From Halomonas meridiana (GTDB lineage Bacteria > Pseudomonadota > Gammaproteobacteria > Pseudomonadales > Halomonadaceae): a stretch of DNA of 64,000 bases. The translations under genes were made by a program, and so were the position numbers. Positions 1 to 10,524 of this stretch are shown here, piece after piece (position 1 is the first letter of the stretch; each line of letters begins with the position of its first letter). The stretch lies in assembly GCF_009846525.1 (NCBI RefSeq), contig NZ_CP024621.1, forward strand, positions 124,001 through 188,000. Direction: 5' to 3'. The notes below the pieces were generated by a model. It was not told the origin of the DNA. It ran no database searches and was given only the letters and a program-made list of their open reading frames with translations.

Positions 1-1
1 G

Positions 2-870
<869 letters not shown>

Positions 871-923
871 CGACACGATAACGATCATCACCAGGACAGA
901 TATTGACAAGGGAAGCTACAACA

Positions 924-2633
924 ATGACTCGCTTGCTGCGCAATCTCAGTATTCATGCCGCCGTCGTCACGGCACTTACATGCTTCGTCGCCCTCATTTT
1001 GGTGGTGGCCGGGCTAGGGGTCATGGCCGACCGTAACGCGCAAACCAATCTGGCTACGCTCAATTTGATTGGCAATGAGCAGCTCAACGAGCTGAACCGC
1101 GCGGATTCGCTGCTCAATCAGGCCATGCTGGCGATGGAAACGGCGTCGAATCTGTTGATGGTGGGGCGTACGCAGCAATCCAACGAGCAGGTCGATGTGG
1201 CGGCCAACCGCATCGAGCGGGCCGAGCAGCGCTTCAATAAGTTCGCGGCCGCACCACGTACGCCCCAAGGGCAAGTATTGGGTGAGGCGGTGGATGACAA
1301 TTTCCGCACGGTACTCGAGCTGGTCAAACAGCAGCACGCCAGCTTCGAGTTCATGGATATCAATACCTTCAATCAGTTGCGCGGTGAATTGGCAGAGCCC
1401 CTCAGCGAGCTTGCTGAAAGCACCACGGCGTTTGTCGAGTACGCTTTTGATCGCGTCGACACAACGCGTACCGATGCCGAGTCCCAGGGCGATACCTTTA
1501 CGCTGATTAACGCTCTTGCCGTTGGGTTGGCCCTGCTGGTCACGCTGTTGATCTATCTCGGCTTGCGCCGTACGGTCATTGCGCCGTTGAACAATGCCGT
1601 TCAACGGCTGGATCGTATTGCCGAGGCGGATCTGACCCAGCCATTGCCCGAAGCCGGTAAGAATGAAATTGGACGCCTTTTCGCGGCCATGGCGACCATG
1701 CAACAGAACCTCAGCGCGACCGTGACACGCGTACGCGAAGGCAGCCGCGAGATTCACCACGGTACCCGAGAAATCGCCAGCGGCAATGCGGATCTTTCGT
1801 CACGCACCGAGCAGCAGGCTGCTTCGATCGAGCAAACGGCGGCCAGCATGGAGCAGATGACCGCGACCGTGAAGCAGAACGCTGACAATGCCCGTCAGGC
1901 CAGCACCTTGGCTGCGGACGCCTCGACCACGGCCGAGCAGGGCGGCGACGTGGTTCAGCAAGTGGTCGAGACCATGCAGGGTATCTCCACGAGCTCGCAG
2001 AAAGTGGCCGACATTACCAGTGTGATCGATTCGATTGCTTTTCAGACCAATATTCTAGCGCTCAACGCCTCCGTTGAAGCGGCGCGGGCCGGTGAGCAGG
2101 GGCGCGGCTTTGCCGTCGTAGCGGGCGAGGTGCGTAACCTCGCTAGCCGGAGTGCCGATGCCGCAAAAGAGATTAAAACGCTGATTGACGCCTCTGTTAG
2201 CCAAATCAACCAGGGCTCTTCTCTGGTAGAAAAGGCGGGGCAAACCATGACCGACGTGGTCACGGCGGTGCGCCGCGTGACCGATATCATGGATGAGATC
2301 TCCGCTGCGTCTCAGGAGCAGAGCGATGGTATCGAGCAGGTGAGTCAGGCCGTTGGCCAGATGGATCAGGTGACGCAGCAAAACGCTGCGCTGGTGCAGC
2401 AAGCCTCTGCCGCTGCGGCGTCGCTCGAAGAGCAGGCGAATCGCTTAGAGGAAGCCGTCGCGGTCTTTCAGGTGGTGAGCGCCCAGTCCGCGCGCAGCGC
2501 GTTACCGCCGCAGCGTGACGCGGCGTCGAGCGCGCCTAGCAAACCCGCGCTGGGGAAAGCAGCACCGTCTGCCGCTACGCCGTCGCCGCGTCAAGCGACA
2601 CCCCAACACCACGATGAGTGGGAAGAGTTTTAA
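924..2633 (+). CDS. Methyl-accepting chemotaxis protein (Tar/Tsr-like)
   Basis: This is a transmembrane chemoreceptor of 569 residues. An N-terminal membrane segment (about residues 10-32) is followed by a periplasmic four-helix-bundle-type ligand domain and a second membrane segment near 190-212. A HAMP region comes next ([13 protein letters not shown]), then the long cytoplasmic signalling domain with the highly conserved hairpin tip ([20 protein letters not shown]). The C-terminus ends DEWEEF, which resembles the CheR/CheB-docking pentapeptide of high-abundance receptors. I start at the ATG at 924, preceded by an AAGGGAAG-like ribosome site; an upstream TTG at 903 is in frame but less likely. 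It lies between cheB and cheY. The ligand cannot be read from the sequence. Confidence 0.93.
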   Translation: MTRLLRNLSIHAAVVTALTCFVALILVVAGLGVMADRNAQTNLATLNLIGNEQLNELNRADSLLNQAMLAMETASNLLMVGRTQQSNEQVDVAANRIERAEQRFNKFAAAPRTPQGQVLGEAVDDNFRTVLELVKQQHASFEFMDINTFNQLRGELAEPLSELAESTTAFVEYAFDRVDTTRTDAESQGDTFTLINALAVGLALLVTLLIYLGLRRTVIAPLNNAVQRLDRIAEADLTQPLPEAGKNEIGRLFAAMATMQQNLSATVTRVREGSREIHHGTREIASGNADLSSRTEQQAASIEQTAASMEQMTATVKQNADNARQASTLAADASTTAEQGGDVVQQVVETMQGISTSSQKVADITSVIDSIAFQTNILALNASVEAARAGEQGRGFAVVAGEVRNLASRSADAAKEIKTLIDASVSQINQGSSLVEKAGQTMTDVVTAVRRVTDIMDEISAASQEQSDGIEQVSQAVGQMDQVTQQNAALVQQASAAAASLEEQANRLEEAVAVFQVVSAQSARSALPPQRDAASSAPSKPALGKAAPSAATPSPRQATPQHHDEWEEF

Positions 2634-2686
2634 CCCTGACTGAATTGACAGTCACCCAATACATGATGTTAGTGAGAGGATGACCC

Positions 2687-3076
2687 ATGGCCGATAAGAA
2701 CATGAGCTTCTTGGTAGTAGACGACTTTCCCACCATGCGCCGGATCGTCCGCAGCCTGCTCAAAGAGCTTGGCTTTACCAACGTGGATGAAGCCGAAGAT
2801 GGGCAAGACGCGCTCAACAAGCTGCGCGCTGGCAACTTTGAGTTCGTCGTGTCAGATTGGAACATGCCGAACCTTGACGGCCTGGAGATGCTGAAGGAGA
2901 TCCGTCAGGATGATGCGTTGAAAGACCTGCCGGTTCTCATGGTGACGGCGGAAGCCAAAAAAGAGAACATCATTGCTGCCGCACAAGCAGGTGCCAATGG
3001 TTACGTCGTCAAGCCGTTCACTGCCGCCACCCTGGAAGAGAAGCTGAATAAAATCTTCGAGAAAATGGGTAAATGA
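2687..3076 (+). CDS. cheY: Chemotaxis response regulator CheY
   Basis: CheY is the single-domain receiver that, when phosphorylated by CheA, binds the flagellar switch protein FliM and changes rotation. The 129-residue protein has every signature residue at canonical E. coli-like numbers: acidic pair D12/D13, phospho-acceptor D57 (VVSDWNMPN), T87, Y106 and K109 (VVKPF). A good Shine-Dalgarno (GAGAGGA) precedes the ATG. It sits between the chemoreceptor gene and cheZ in a chemotaxis block that continues into flhB, so co-expression with late flagellar genes is likely. Confidence 0.97.
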   Translation: MADKNMSFLVVDDFPTMRRIVRSLLKELGFTNVDEAEDGQDALNKLRAGNFEFVVSDWNMPNLDGLEMLKEIRQDDALKDLPVLMVTAEAKKENIIAAAQAGANGYVVKPFTAATLEEKLNKIFEKMGK

Positions 3077-3118
3077 CGCGGCTGAGCCAAGGTGCTCGGT
3101 TAACGAGGAGACAACACA

Positions 3119-3814
3119 ATGAGTCAGAATGAGCAGGGTGGTTCTGCCCAACTGTCCGAAGAAGCCGCTGAAGACCTGATCTTTCGTATCGGTAAGCTCA
3201 CCCGCATGCTGCGCGACAACATGCGTGAGTTGGGCTTGGACAAAGAGATCGAGAAGGCTGCCGAAGCGATTCCCGACGCCCGTGACCGACTGCACTATGT
3301 GGCGACGATGACCGAGCAGGCTGCGGACAAGGCGCTCAATGCCATCGACCGTGCACAGCCGCTGCAGGACCAGCTCTCTGAACGCGCCGAAGCCTTGGAT
3401 AAGCGCTGGGCCGAGTGGTTCGAAGCGCCCAAGGAGTTGGATGACGCCAAGGCGCTGGTCAAAGAGACGCGTACCTACCTGGGCGATGTACCGCAGATGA
3501 CGGCAGCGACCAACAAAGAGTTGCTGGACATCATGATGGCGCAGGACTTCCAGGATCTCACCGGTCAGGTCATCAAGAAGATGATGGACGTGATCCGCGA
3601 GATCGAACACCAGCTGGTTCAGGTGCTGATCGACAACGTGCCCGGCGCAGAAGCGCGTGAAACGATGCAGCGCAAGGCCGAAGATCAGTGGAAAAACGAG
3701 AACGCTCGCCGTAACGAAGACCTGCTCAACGGGCCTCAGGTCAAAGAGAACGCCCCCGATATCGTCACCGGACAGGATCAGGTAGACGACTTATTGGACG
3801 AATTAGGCTTTTAA
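3119..3814 (+). CDS. cheZ: CheY-P phosphatase CheZ
   Basis: CheZ accelerates dephosphorylation of CheY-P and ends the tumble/reversal signal. The 231-residue protein is mostly helical and carries the catalytic helix [18 protein letters not shown]146 and Q150 here correspond to D143 and Q147 of the E. coli enzyme. The last residues ([13 protein letters not shown]) match the CheY-binding C-terminal peptide. The start ATG at 3119 follows a clear GAGGAG. It is 42 bases downstream of cheY, as in most gammaproteobacteria. No cheA or cheW lies in the window; they presumably lie upstream of base 1. Confidence 0.96.
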   Translation: MSQNEQGGSAQLSEEAAEDLIFRIGKLTRMLRDNMRELGLDKEIEKAAEAIPDARDRLHYVATMTEQAADKALNAIDRAQPLQDQLSERAEALDKRWAEWFEAPKELDDAKALVKETRTYLGDVPQMTAATNKELLDIMMAQDFQDLTGQVIKKMMDVIREIEHQLVQVLIDNVPGAEARETMQRKAEDQWKNENARRNEDLLNGPQVKENAPDIVTGQDQVDDLLDELGF

Positions 3815-3870
3815 TGCCGGGTTATTAGCACATTGTAACCCCCTGCATCTGGCAAAATAAGACCTCAGTT

Positions 3871-3892
3871 CAGCCGTCCTCAAGGGCGGCTG
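3871..3892 (+). other. Hairpin between cheZ and flhB
   Basis: Arms at 3871-3879 and 3884-3892 form a 9-bp stem (one G-T pair) around the loop TCAA. There is no downstream T tract, so this is not a convincing rho-independent terminator. It could be an mRNA processing or stability element separating the chemotaxis mRNA from the flhB-flhA part. Confidence 0.4.
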
Positions 3893-3947
3893 TGCTTATG
3901 GTATGCCTTATTTTGGTCAACCGACCACTCGTCAGCCGGATGACAGC

Positions 3948-5114
3948 ATGGCAGATAACGACAGCGATCAGGAAAAAACCGAAGAGGCCACGCCCCGACG
4001 CTTGGACAAAGCGCGGGAAGAGGGTCAGGTGCCTCGGTCCCGAGAGCTGACGACCTTCATGATGCTGCTCGGAGGCGTGCTGGGTCTGTGGGGCATGGGG
4101 CAGATGCTCTACGACCAGCTCGGTATGGTGATGGAGCAGGCGTTCTTGTTCGAGCGCCGCCACGCCATGGAAAGCATGCCGATGCTGGTCAACGCACTCG
4201 ACTTGGGCCAGCGAACGCTGATAGCGATGCTGCCGCTCTTCCTTCTGCTCACGGTCATTGCGCTGGTTGCTCCCGCTCTGCTGGGCGGCTGGCTCGTCTC
4301 CGCCAAATCCCTGCAGCCCAAATTTTCGAAGCTCAATCCCATCAAGGGGATCAAACGCCTCTTCTCCACCCAGGCGCTGGCCGAGCTGGCCAAGGCGATT
4401 GCCAAGTCGGTGCTGGTGGGGAGCGTGGCGTTTAGCTTTTTATATTTTAATATGGGGCGCTTCTTAGGGTTGATGGATCAGCCCGTTCAGCAGGCGCTGG
4501 TGAGCGCGCTGAACATGGCCGCGCTCGCGGCAGGGCTCATCGTTTTGTCATTGATCGTGGTGATCCTGATTGACGTGCCGTTCCAGCTTTGGAACAACGC
4601 CAAGCAGCTGCGCATGACCAAAGAAGAGGTGAAGCAGGAGCACAAAGACTCCGAAGGCGATCCTCACGTCAAAGGGCGCATTCGCCAGCAGCAGCAGGCC
4701 ATGGCACGTGGGCGCATGATGAGCAAAGTGCCCGAAGCCGATGTGATCATCACCAACCCGACGCATTATGCGGTGGCACTGGTGTACCAAGAGGGGCGCA
4801 TGGGGGCTCCGCGGCTAGTGGCCAAAGGGGCGGATGCCGTGGCGGCCCGCATCCGTGACATAGGCGAAGAGGCCGGCGTGCCGCGATTGGAAGCAGCGCC
4901 TCTGGCGCGTGCCCTGTATCATCATGTGGACTTAGAGGCCGAGGTGCCCGCAGAGCTATACACCGCCGTGGCCGAGGTCATGGCCTGGGCCTACCGTCTG
5001 AAGCACGTTGCACAGCAAGGAGGCGAGGTGCCCCCCACTCCCGATAATTTACCGGTTCCCCCGGAAATGGACAGTCCCGGCCGTCGCGCCGGTGGCAATG
5101 AGGCGCAAACATGA
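3948..5114 (+). CDS. flhB: Flagellar type III secretion switch protein FlhB
   Basis: FlhB is an inner-membrane component of the flagellar export gate that switches substrate specificity from rod/hook to filament. The 388-residue protein starts with the typical charged segment (SDQEKTEEATPRRLDKAREEG), four membrane segments follow in about residues 30-215, and the cytoplasmic domain contains the autocleavage motif NPTH at residues 270-273. The ATG at 3948 is preferred to an in-frame start at 3903 because family members begin right at this charged segment. The stop overlaps the flhA start (ATGA), indicating translational coupling. Confidence 0.96.
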   Translation: MADNDSDQEKTEEATPRRLDKAREEGQVPRSRELTTFMMLLGGVLGLWGMGQMLYDQLGMVMEQAFLFERRHAMESMPMLVNALDLGQRTLIAMLPLFLLLTVIALVAPALLGGWLVSAKSLQPKFSKLNPIKGIKRLFSTQALAELAKAIAKSVLVGSVAFSFLYFNMGRFLGLMDQPVQQALVSALNMAALAAGLIVLSLIVVILIDVPFQLWNNAKQLRMTKEEVKQEHKDSEGDPHVKGRIRQQQQAMARGRMMSKVPEADVIITNPTHYAVALVYQEGRMGAPRLVAKGADAVAARIRDIGEEAGVPRLEAAPLARALYHHVDLEAEVPAELYTAVAEVMAWAYRLKHVAQQGGEVPPTPDNLPVPPEMDSPGRRAGGNEAQT

Positions 5115-7192
5115 AAGGCTTAAGCCAGTTGATCAATCAGCGACCCTGGATGAACGACGTGAGCATGAAGCTGCTCGCTGGCCCGCTGCTGATTTTAATG
5201 ATTTTGGGCATGATGATTCTGCCCCTCCCGCCGTTCGCGCTGGATCTGCTGTTCACCTTCAATATTGCGCTGTCGATCATGGTGCTGCTGGTCAGCATGT
5301 TTGCCGAAAAGCCGCTGGATTTTGCGGCGTTCCCGGCGGTACTGCTATTCACGACACTGCTGCGACTCTCTCTAAACGTTGCCTCTACCCGCGTGGTGCT
5401 GATGGAAGGGCACGAAGGCGGCGACGCGGCGGGCAAGGTCATCGAGGCATTTGGTACCTTCCTCGTGGGCGGTAACTTCGCGGTGGGGTTGGTGGTCTTC
5501 CTCATTCTGGTCATCATTAACTTCATGGTTATCACCAAGGGTGCCGGGCGTATTGCCGAAGTGGGCGCTCGCTTCGTGCTTGATGCCATGCCCGGCAAGC
5601 AGATGGCCATCGATGCCGACTTGAACGCTGGTCTGATCGGGGAAGACGAAGCGAAGAAGCGCCGTGCCGAAGTGGCCCAGGAAGCCGACTTCTACGGCTC
5701 CATGGACGGTGCCAGTAAATTCGTCCGCGGTGATGCAGTGGCGGGTCTGGTCATCATGGTGGTCAACATCATTGGCGGTTTGCTGATCGGTATGATGCAG
5801 CACGACCTGGGCTTTGCCGATGCCGCGCGTACCTACACGCTGCTGACGATTGGTGACGGCTTGGTCGCACAGATTCCGGCGCTGGTCATCTCGACCGCTG
5901 CAGGCGTTACCGTCTCCCGCGTGAACACCGAGCAGGACGTGGGTCAGCAGATGATCAGCCAGCTGTTCGTCAATCCCCAAGTCATGATTCTGGCGGCCAT
6001 GGTCATGGGCTTGCTTGGCCTTGTGCCCGGCATGCCGAACTTCGTGTTCCTGGTCTTCACTGCGCTGCTGGGCGGTTTGGCGTGGTATCTGATCCGTCGC
6101 AAAGAGCATAAGCTAGTCAAAGAAGAGATATCCACGGCACCACCGCCGGTTCAAGAAACGCCAGAGGCCAGCTGGGAAGACGTCCAGCTGGTGGATACGC
6201 TGGGCCTGGAAGTGGGCCACCGTTTGATTCCGCTGGTGGATTCACGGCAAAAAGGCGAGCTGTTGGGGCGTATCAAAAGCGTGCGCAAGAAATTCGCCCA
6301 GGAGGTGGGCTTCCTACCGCCGGTGGTGCATATTCGCGATAACTTAGAGCTGCCACCCAACACCTACGTGCTTTCCATGAAGGGTGCCGAAATCGGTCGC
6401 GCCGAGGCGCAGCCCGGTAAGTGGCTCGCCATCGACCCTGGCCAAGTGTCTGGGGAGCTGCAGGGCACACCGACCCAAGACCCCGCCTTTGGTCTGCCCG
6501 CGGTATGGATCGACGCCAATCAGCGCGAGCATGCCCAGGTCTACGGTTACACGGTCGTGGATGCCAGCACGGTGATTGCCACGCACCTGAACCACTTGTT
6601 ACATCGCCACTCTCCTGAAATGTTGGGCCGCCAGGAAGTGCAAAAGCTGCTGGACAAGCTGGGCGAAGATCAAAAATCGCTGGTCGAGGAAGTGGTGCCC
6701 AAAGCGATCTCTCTCACCGTACTGCAGCGGATTCTGCAGAATTTGCTGGACGAGGACGTCTCGATTCGCGACATGCGCACCGTATTGGATACCCTGGCCG
6801 AGTACGCTGGGCAGCAGAAAGACCCCAACGAGCTGACTGCGCTGGTGCGTATCGCGCTGGGTCGCGCGATTACCCAGCAGTGGTTCGCAGGCCAAGAGAC
6901 GCTGCACGTCATGGGCCTCGATGCGCAGCTTGAACAAGTATTGATGCAGGCCATGAACGGTAACGGTGCCATGGAGCCGGGACTGGCGGATACGCTGATG
7001 AATCAGGCGCAGCAGGCGCTGGAGAAGCACGAAGGCAGTGGTGAAGCGCCGGTCCTGGTCGTTCAGCACTCGCTGCGAGCGGTGCTGTCGCGCTTTTTGC
7101 GCCGCCGGATGCGCCACCTGGTGGTCATGTCCCAGGCCGAGATTCCCGACGACCGCACCCTGCGTGTGACCACCCTCGTGGGTGGCCGCTAA
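5111..7192 (+). CDS. flhA: Flagellar export gate protein FlhA
   Basis: FlhA forms the nonameric ring of the flagellar export gate and couples proton motive force to substrate export. The 693-residue length is normal. The N-terminal half has about eight membrane segments and the conserved FHIPEP-type loop region (PAVLLFTTLLRLSLNVASTR, then GDAVAGLVI). The C-terminal half from about residue 350 is the cytosolic docking domain. It overlaps flhB by four bases and is followed 18 bases later by flhF. The flhB-flhA-flhF order is that of polar flagellates such as Pseudomonas and Vibrio. Confidence 0.97.
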   Translation: MKGLSQLINQRPWMNDVSMKLLAGPLLILMILGMMILPLPPFALDLLFTFNIALSIMVLLVSMFAEKPLDFAAFPAVLLFTTLLRLSLNVASTRVVLMEGHEGGDAAGKVIEAFGTFLVGGNFAVGLVVFLILVIINFMVITKGAGRIAEVGARFVLDAMPGKQMAIDADLNAGLIGEDEAKKRRAEVAQEADFYGSMDGASKFVRGDAVAGLVIMVVNIIGGLLIGMMQHDLGFADAARTYTLLTIGDGLVAQIPALVISTAAGVTVSRVNTEQDVGQQMISQLFVNPQVMILAAMVMGLLGLVPGMPNFVFLVFTALLGGLAWYLIRRKEHKLVKEEISTAPPPVQETPEASWEDVQLVDTLGLEVGHRLIPLVDSRQKGELLGRIKSVRKKFAQEVGFLPPVVHIRDNLELPPNTYVLSMKGAEIGRAEAQPGKWLAIDPGQVSGELQGTPTQDPAFGLPAVWIDANQREHAQVYGYTVVDASTVIATHLNHLLHRHSPEMLGRQEVQKLLDKLGEDQKSLVEEVVPKAISLTVLQRILQNLLDEDVSIRDMRTVLDTLAEYAGQQKDPNELTALVRIALGRAITQQWFAGQETLHVMGLDAQLEQVLMQAMNGNGAMEPGLADTLMNQAQQALEKHEGSGEAPVLVVQHSLRAVLSRFLRRRMRHLVVMSQAEIPDDRTLRVTTLVGGR

Positions 7193-7210
7193 ATTGGTAA
7201 CAGGTGACAT

Positions 7211-9406
7211 ATGAGCGTGAGACGTTTTGTCGGAGCAAATAGTCGCGATGTAATGCGCCAAGTGCGCGAAGTACTGGGCGACGATGCGCTAATCGTCGCC
7301 AATCGCCGCACCGAAGGCGGCGTTGAAATTCTGGCCATGGCCGACGACGCCGTCGATCAGTTCGACCCGTCGCCGACGACCCCCGTAGAGCCCCCCCGTG
7401 AAGCACCGGCTCCCGCCTCAGCCCCCGCTTTCTCGCTGCCGACGCAGCCGGACCCGCTGGAAGCGATGAGCGAGCGCCTGTTACGGGAAATGCAGGATAT
7501 GCGTGAGTTGCTCTCCCGCCGTCAGCCGGTCGCCGACCCCTCGCGCGGCGCACAAACGACCTACGAGCACCTTCAAGAGCTGCTGGCGCGGGTAGGCTTT
7601 AGCGCCGAGCTGAGCCATGAGGTGCTCGAAGCGCTGCCCGACGAGCTAATGACACGGGAAGGCAGCCAGGACGCTGCTACCGCCTGGCTGCGCGAGCAGC
7701 TCATGGCGCGCCTGAAGGTGCTCACGCACGAAGAGCGCTTTTTCGATCAAACCGGTATCGTGGCACTGGTAGGGCCTACCGGTGTCGGTAAAACCACCAC
7801 CACGGCCAAACTGGCGGCGCGCTTCGTGATGCGCCACGGCACCCGACCCGTGGCCCTGGTGACCACCGACAGTTTCCGGATCGGTGCCCACGAGCAGCTG
7901 CGTATCTACGCCCGGCTGCTGGATACGCCCATGTATGCCCTCGACGTCGAGCAGCCCATCGACGAGCTGGTAGGGCGGCTGCAAGGCAAGCAGTGGGTGA
8001 TCATCGACACCGTCGGCATGAGCCAGCGGGATCAGCGGGTCATCGAGCAAATTGCGCATTTACAGGGCGGGCAGTCGACCGTCAGGCTGGTGCTGCTGCT
8101 CAATGCCGCCAGTCAGCCGGAGACCCTCGAAGAAGTGGTGCTGCGCTATCGTCAGGCGGCACGTGCCGCTGGAGCCGAACTCGACGACTGCATCATCACC
8201 AAGCAAGACGAAGCCGGGCGGCTGGCACCCGTGCTGGATATCGTGATGCGCCACGGTATGCGCGTGCTGTTTGGCTCATACGGCCAGCAGGTGCCCGAGG
8301 ACATGGCCGTGGCAACGCCCTCTGGGTTGATCGATCAAGCGCTATCTACCCGTGCTTCCAACGTTTCGGCGAACCGGTCCGCGCCGGTGAGCTTGCCGCG
8401 CTGGTCCCGGGACGTGCTGGGCCAAGGACGCAGGCTGTCGTCGGTCCTGACGCGGTTGCGTCAGCGGGTCGTCGATTTTCATCGGTTAGAGGCCGCCTGG
8501 GACATCGCTGCGTTGCCCAGCGTAGTGCAGGACCAGCGCCTGGAGGCGCTGCTGACCGGCGCGCAGGCCACCCATGACGCGATGGGCATTGTGTGGTCGC
8601 CAAGACGCAACGAGCGTGGCTGCGACTGGTCGATGCCGGACGTGGCGCTGAACGAACAGGGCGCTTGGCTGGCGCTAACGCGTTTACAGCACCGCCAACC
8701 GGCGGGATGGCAGCCACGCTTGGCGCACTGCCCGACAGACATTGCCGTCCACTTGCTGCCCGCTCTACCGGAGCCAGACACGCTGGCATGGCTCGCCGAC
8801 CAACACTTGACCTGGGTCAGCGCCGTGTCCGCGAGTCAACGCGTACACTGTCAGGGCGAGCGCTACACCCTGCGCACGCTGTTTCAAGAGAGTACGCTCA
8901 CTCACGCCGTGAACATTCGGTTTCGCGGGCAAGGCATGCAGCTGCTGACCGCCTACGTGGAGGCGACAGATGCCGCTGGCAACGCCGTGCTGGCCTGGGT
9001 CGGCGAGGTTCGCGATCCAGAGAGCAGCAAGCGCGTGGTGCGCCGCTACTGGCTGACGCCTGCCCGACTGGGAAGCGATGTGCTATCGCTGCTGGTCACC
9101 CAGTTACAGAGTGACGGGTTGTCGGCGCTCACCAAGCGGGCTTGGCAGCAGTTGAAAGAAGCGGATGGCGGCGAAGTGAGCAGTGAGCTGCGGCTACTCA
9201 TGGCCAGCGGTGCCGCCGCAGTGGCGGGCCATTTGGACCTGGCCGATGACGAAGCGGCCCAAGCCTTACGGGCCGATCTGCTGCGTCTGCTAGGTACCCA
9301 GCGAAAACGCCGCGACACCGCGCTGCTGGACGCCTTGGTGCACGTATTAATGGCCCGCGATGCCATTCGTCAGCTAGGCAGTGTCAGTCGTGAGGGCTTG
9401 GAATGA
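7211..9406 (+). CDS. flhF: FlhF SRP-like GTPase with long C-terminal extension
   Basis: FlhF is the SRP54-family GTPase that places and numbers polar flagella. Residues 1-50 form the FlhF N-terminal (B) domain (MSVRRFVGANSRDVMRQVRE). A proline-rich linker and N domain follow, and the GTPase core carries GPTGVGKTTTTAKLAARF (GPTGVGKT at 188-195), DTVGMSQRD and TKQDEAG. Typical FlhF proteins end soon after the GTPase core at about 400-500 residues. This one continues as a single open frame to 731 residues, adding roughly 350 residues with no motif I recognise. The extension keeps normal codon use and is not a frameshift product. It overlaps the next gene by four bases (ATGA). Confidence 0.93.
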   Translation: MSVRRFVGANSRDVMRQVREVLGDDALIVANRRTEGGVEILAMADDAVDQFDPSPTTPVEPPREAPAPASAPAFSLPTQPDPLEAMSERLLREMQDMRELLSRRQPVADPSRGAQTTYEHLQELLARVGFSAELSHEVLEALPDELMTREGSQDAATAWLREQLMARLKVLTHEERFFDQTGIVALVGPTGVGKTTTTAKLAARFVMRHGTRPVALVTTDSFRIGAHEQLRIYARLLDTPMYALDVEQPIDELVGRLQGKQWVIIDTVGMSQRDQRVIEQIAHLQGGQSTVRLVLLLNAASQPETLEEVVLRYRQAARAAGAELDDCIITKQDEAGRLAPVLDIVMRHGMRVLFGSYGQQVPEDMAVATPSGLIDQALSTRASNVSANRSAPVSLPRWSRDVLGQGRRLSSVLTRLRQRVVDFHRLEAAWDIAALPSVVQDQRLEALLTGAQATHDAMGIVWSPRRNERGCDWSMPDVALNEQGAWLALTRLQHRQPAGWQPRLAHCPTDIAVHLLPALPEPDTLAWLADQHLTWVSAVSASQRVHCQGERYTLRTLFQESTLTHAVNIRFRGQGMQLLTAYVEATDAAGNAVLAWVGEVRDPESSKRVVRRYWLTPARLGSDVLSLLVTQLQSDGLSALTKRAWQQLKEADGGEVSSELRLLMASGAAAVAGHLDLADDEAAQALRADLLRLLGTQRKRRDTALLDALVHVLMARDAIRQLGSVSREGLE

Positions 9407-10002
9407 GCGGTCAAGATCAAGCGGCGGGCCTGCGTAAATGGGCCGATCTGCAGCGCCAGCAGCGGGCCGCAGAGGACGAGCCGCAAGATGCCCAGGACGC
9501 AACAGCGGCTCCTGCCGCGCCCGTCACTGCCGAAGAGGCCGCGGTGCATACCCAGGACGCCATGGCACCCACGGTTGCCTCGGCCGCCGAGCCCGCGACG
9601 GTGACGCCACCGCGCCCTCAAAAACCGCTGGTCGTGGTAGGGCTCCCGAACACGGGGGCCGCGCAGGTGGATAAAGTGCGCGGCCGCTTGGGGCAGTGGT
9701 CTGCGTTGGGCCGCCAATGGGCAGGCGACCCCCAGGATTGGAAGATTCAGGTGGTCATGGCCGACACGCCGTCGCTGGCCACGCTGGCGAAGGCGCATGC
9801 CCGCTGGGCGCTATGGGTCAGCAGCGATGCCGATGCCTTCGCCAGTATGTATCGGGTGCTTCGCCAAGTGCGGGAGCACGGCGGCCCGCGACGTCTGCTA
9901 GCGCTCCACGAGCCGCACCTACCGCGCCAAGGGCTGCTGGAGAATTTGCGTGATGCCGCCGCGCACTACTTGGACATCGAGCTGCTACTGCTAGCGCGCT
10001 GA
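9403..10002 (+). CDS. Unknown protein in the flhG/fleN slot, possible degenerate MinD-like
   Basis: I do not recognise this 199-residue protein with certainty. Residues 1-75 are hydrophilic, Ala/Pro/Glu-rich and probably disordered. From about 74 there is a compact domain beginning KPLVVVGLPNTGAAQVDKVR, with a later stretch (VVMADTPSLATLAKAHARWA then LWVSSDADAFASMYRVLRQV) that resembles the second half of a MinD/FlhG fold (hydrophobic strand, D-T-P, then a strand and helix where FlhG has TTPEP). There is no Walker A (KGGxGKT), so it cannot be a normal ATPase. Position supports a flagellar role: its start overlaps the flhF stop, and flhE and fliA follow. FlhG/FleN, FlhF's usual partner, is otherwise missing from this locus. 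Confidence 0.6.
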   Translation: MSGQDQAAGLRKWADLQRQQRAAEDEPQDAQDATAAPAAPVTAEEAAVHTQDAMAPTVASAAEPATVTPPRPQKPLVVVGLPNTGAAQVDKVRGRLGQWSALGRQWAGDPQDWKIQVVMADTPSLATLAKAHARWALWVSSDADAFASMYRVLRQVREHGGPRRLLALHEPHLPRQGLLENLRDAAAHYLDIELLLLAR

Positions 10003-10024
10003 ACGGCTGTCCGCCGAGGTGAAA

Positions 10025-10498
10025 ATGATGCAGCATGGGGACCAACGTATGAGACCGATGGCCTTACCGGTGTGGAAAAACGTTGTACAGTCGTGCATTG
10101 GGCGGTTAGCGCTCGCCGCAATGCTGAGTGCTGCCCTGCTGTCGCTTGACGTACAGGCGGCGACCCCCGGCAGCTGGAGTCGCGACGTGCCGGGCGTACT
10201 GGTGGCCATGAGTGACCGCACCAGCAACAGTCAGGCGATTGCGCCACCGGCAGGCATCCCGTTGGGGGCGGCGACCCTGTCCCGTGTTCAGTGGCGGTTC
10301 GAGGCGCCTCCCAGCCAGCCTATCAACGCGTGGCTGTGTCACCCAGAGCGCTGTGTAGCACTGTCGGGCATGCGTGGCAGCACCACCGCGCTGGAAGGTG
10401 CGCTGGCTAATGCGCCGCTGCACTTCCGATTTGCCCTGTCCCCCGGCCAGCGGCCGGTACGCGTGCAGGGTTTACAGGTGATAGTGAACTATCAGTAA
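10025..10498 (+). CDS. flhE: Periplasmic flagellar protein FlhE
   Basis: FlhE is a small periplasmic protein linked to flagellar export-gate proton leak control and swarming in enterobacteria. This 157-residue protein has a signal peptide (hydrophobic LALAAMLSAALLSL, cleavage near VQAATPGSW). Its mature part matches the FlhE pattern: GSW near the start, a pair of cysteines in WLCHPERCVALSG, a LxFRFALSPGQRP-like stretch and the terminal VIVNYQ. The start is uncertain among a GTG at 10019 and ATGs at 10025, 10028 and 10049; GAGGTG at 10016-10021 favours 10025 or 10028. In enterobacteria flhE follows flhA directly; here it lies after flhF and the unknown gene. Confidence 0.82.
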   Translation: MMQHGDQRMRPMALPVWKNVVQSCIGRLALAAMLSAALLSLDVQAATPGSWSRDVPGVLVAMSDRTSNSQAIAPPAGIPLGAATLSRVQWRFEAPPSQPINAWLCHPERCVALSGMRGSTTALEGALANAPLHFRFALSPGQRPVRVQGLQVIVNYQ

Positions 10499-10524
10499 AG
10501 GTCGTTTAGCCGCGAGGCACGAGG

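Noticed and set aside
1014..1760. 248-residue open frame antisense to the chemoreceptor gene
   Set aside because: Fully inside a strong conserved gene on the other strand, with no family motifs or ribosome site; a shadow of GC-rich codon use.
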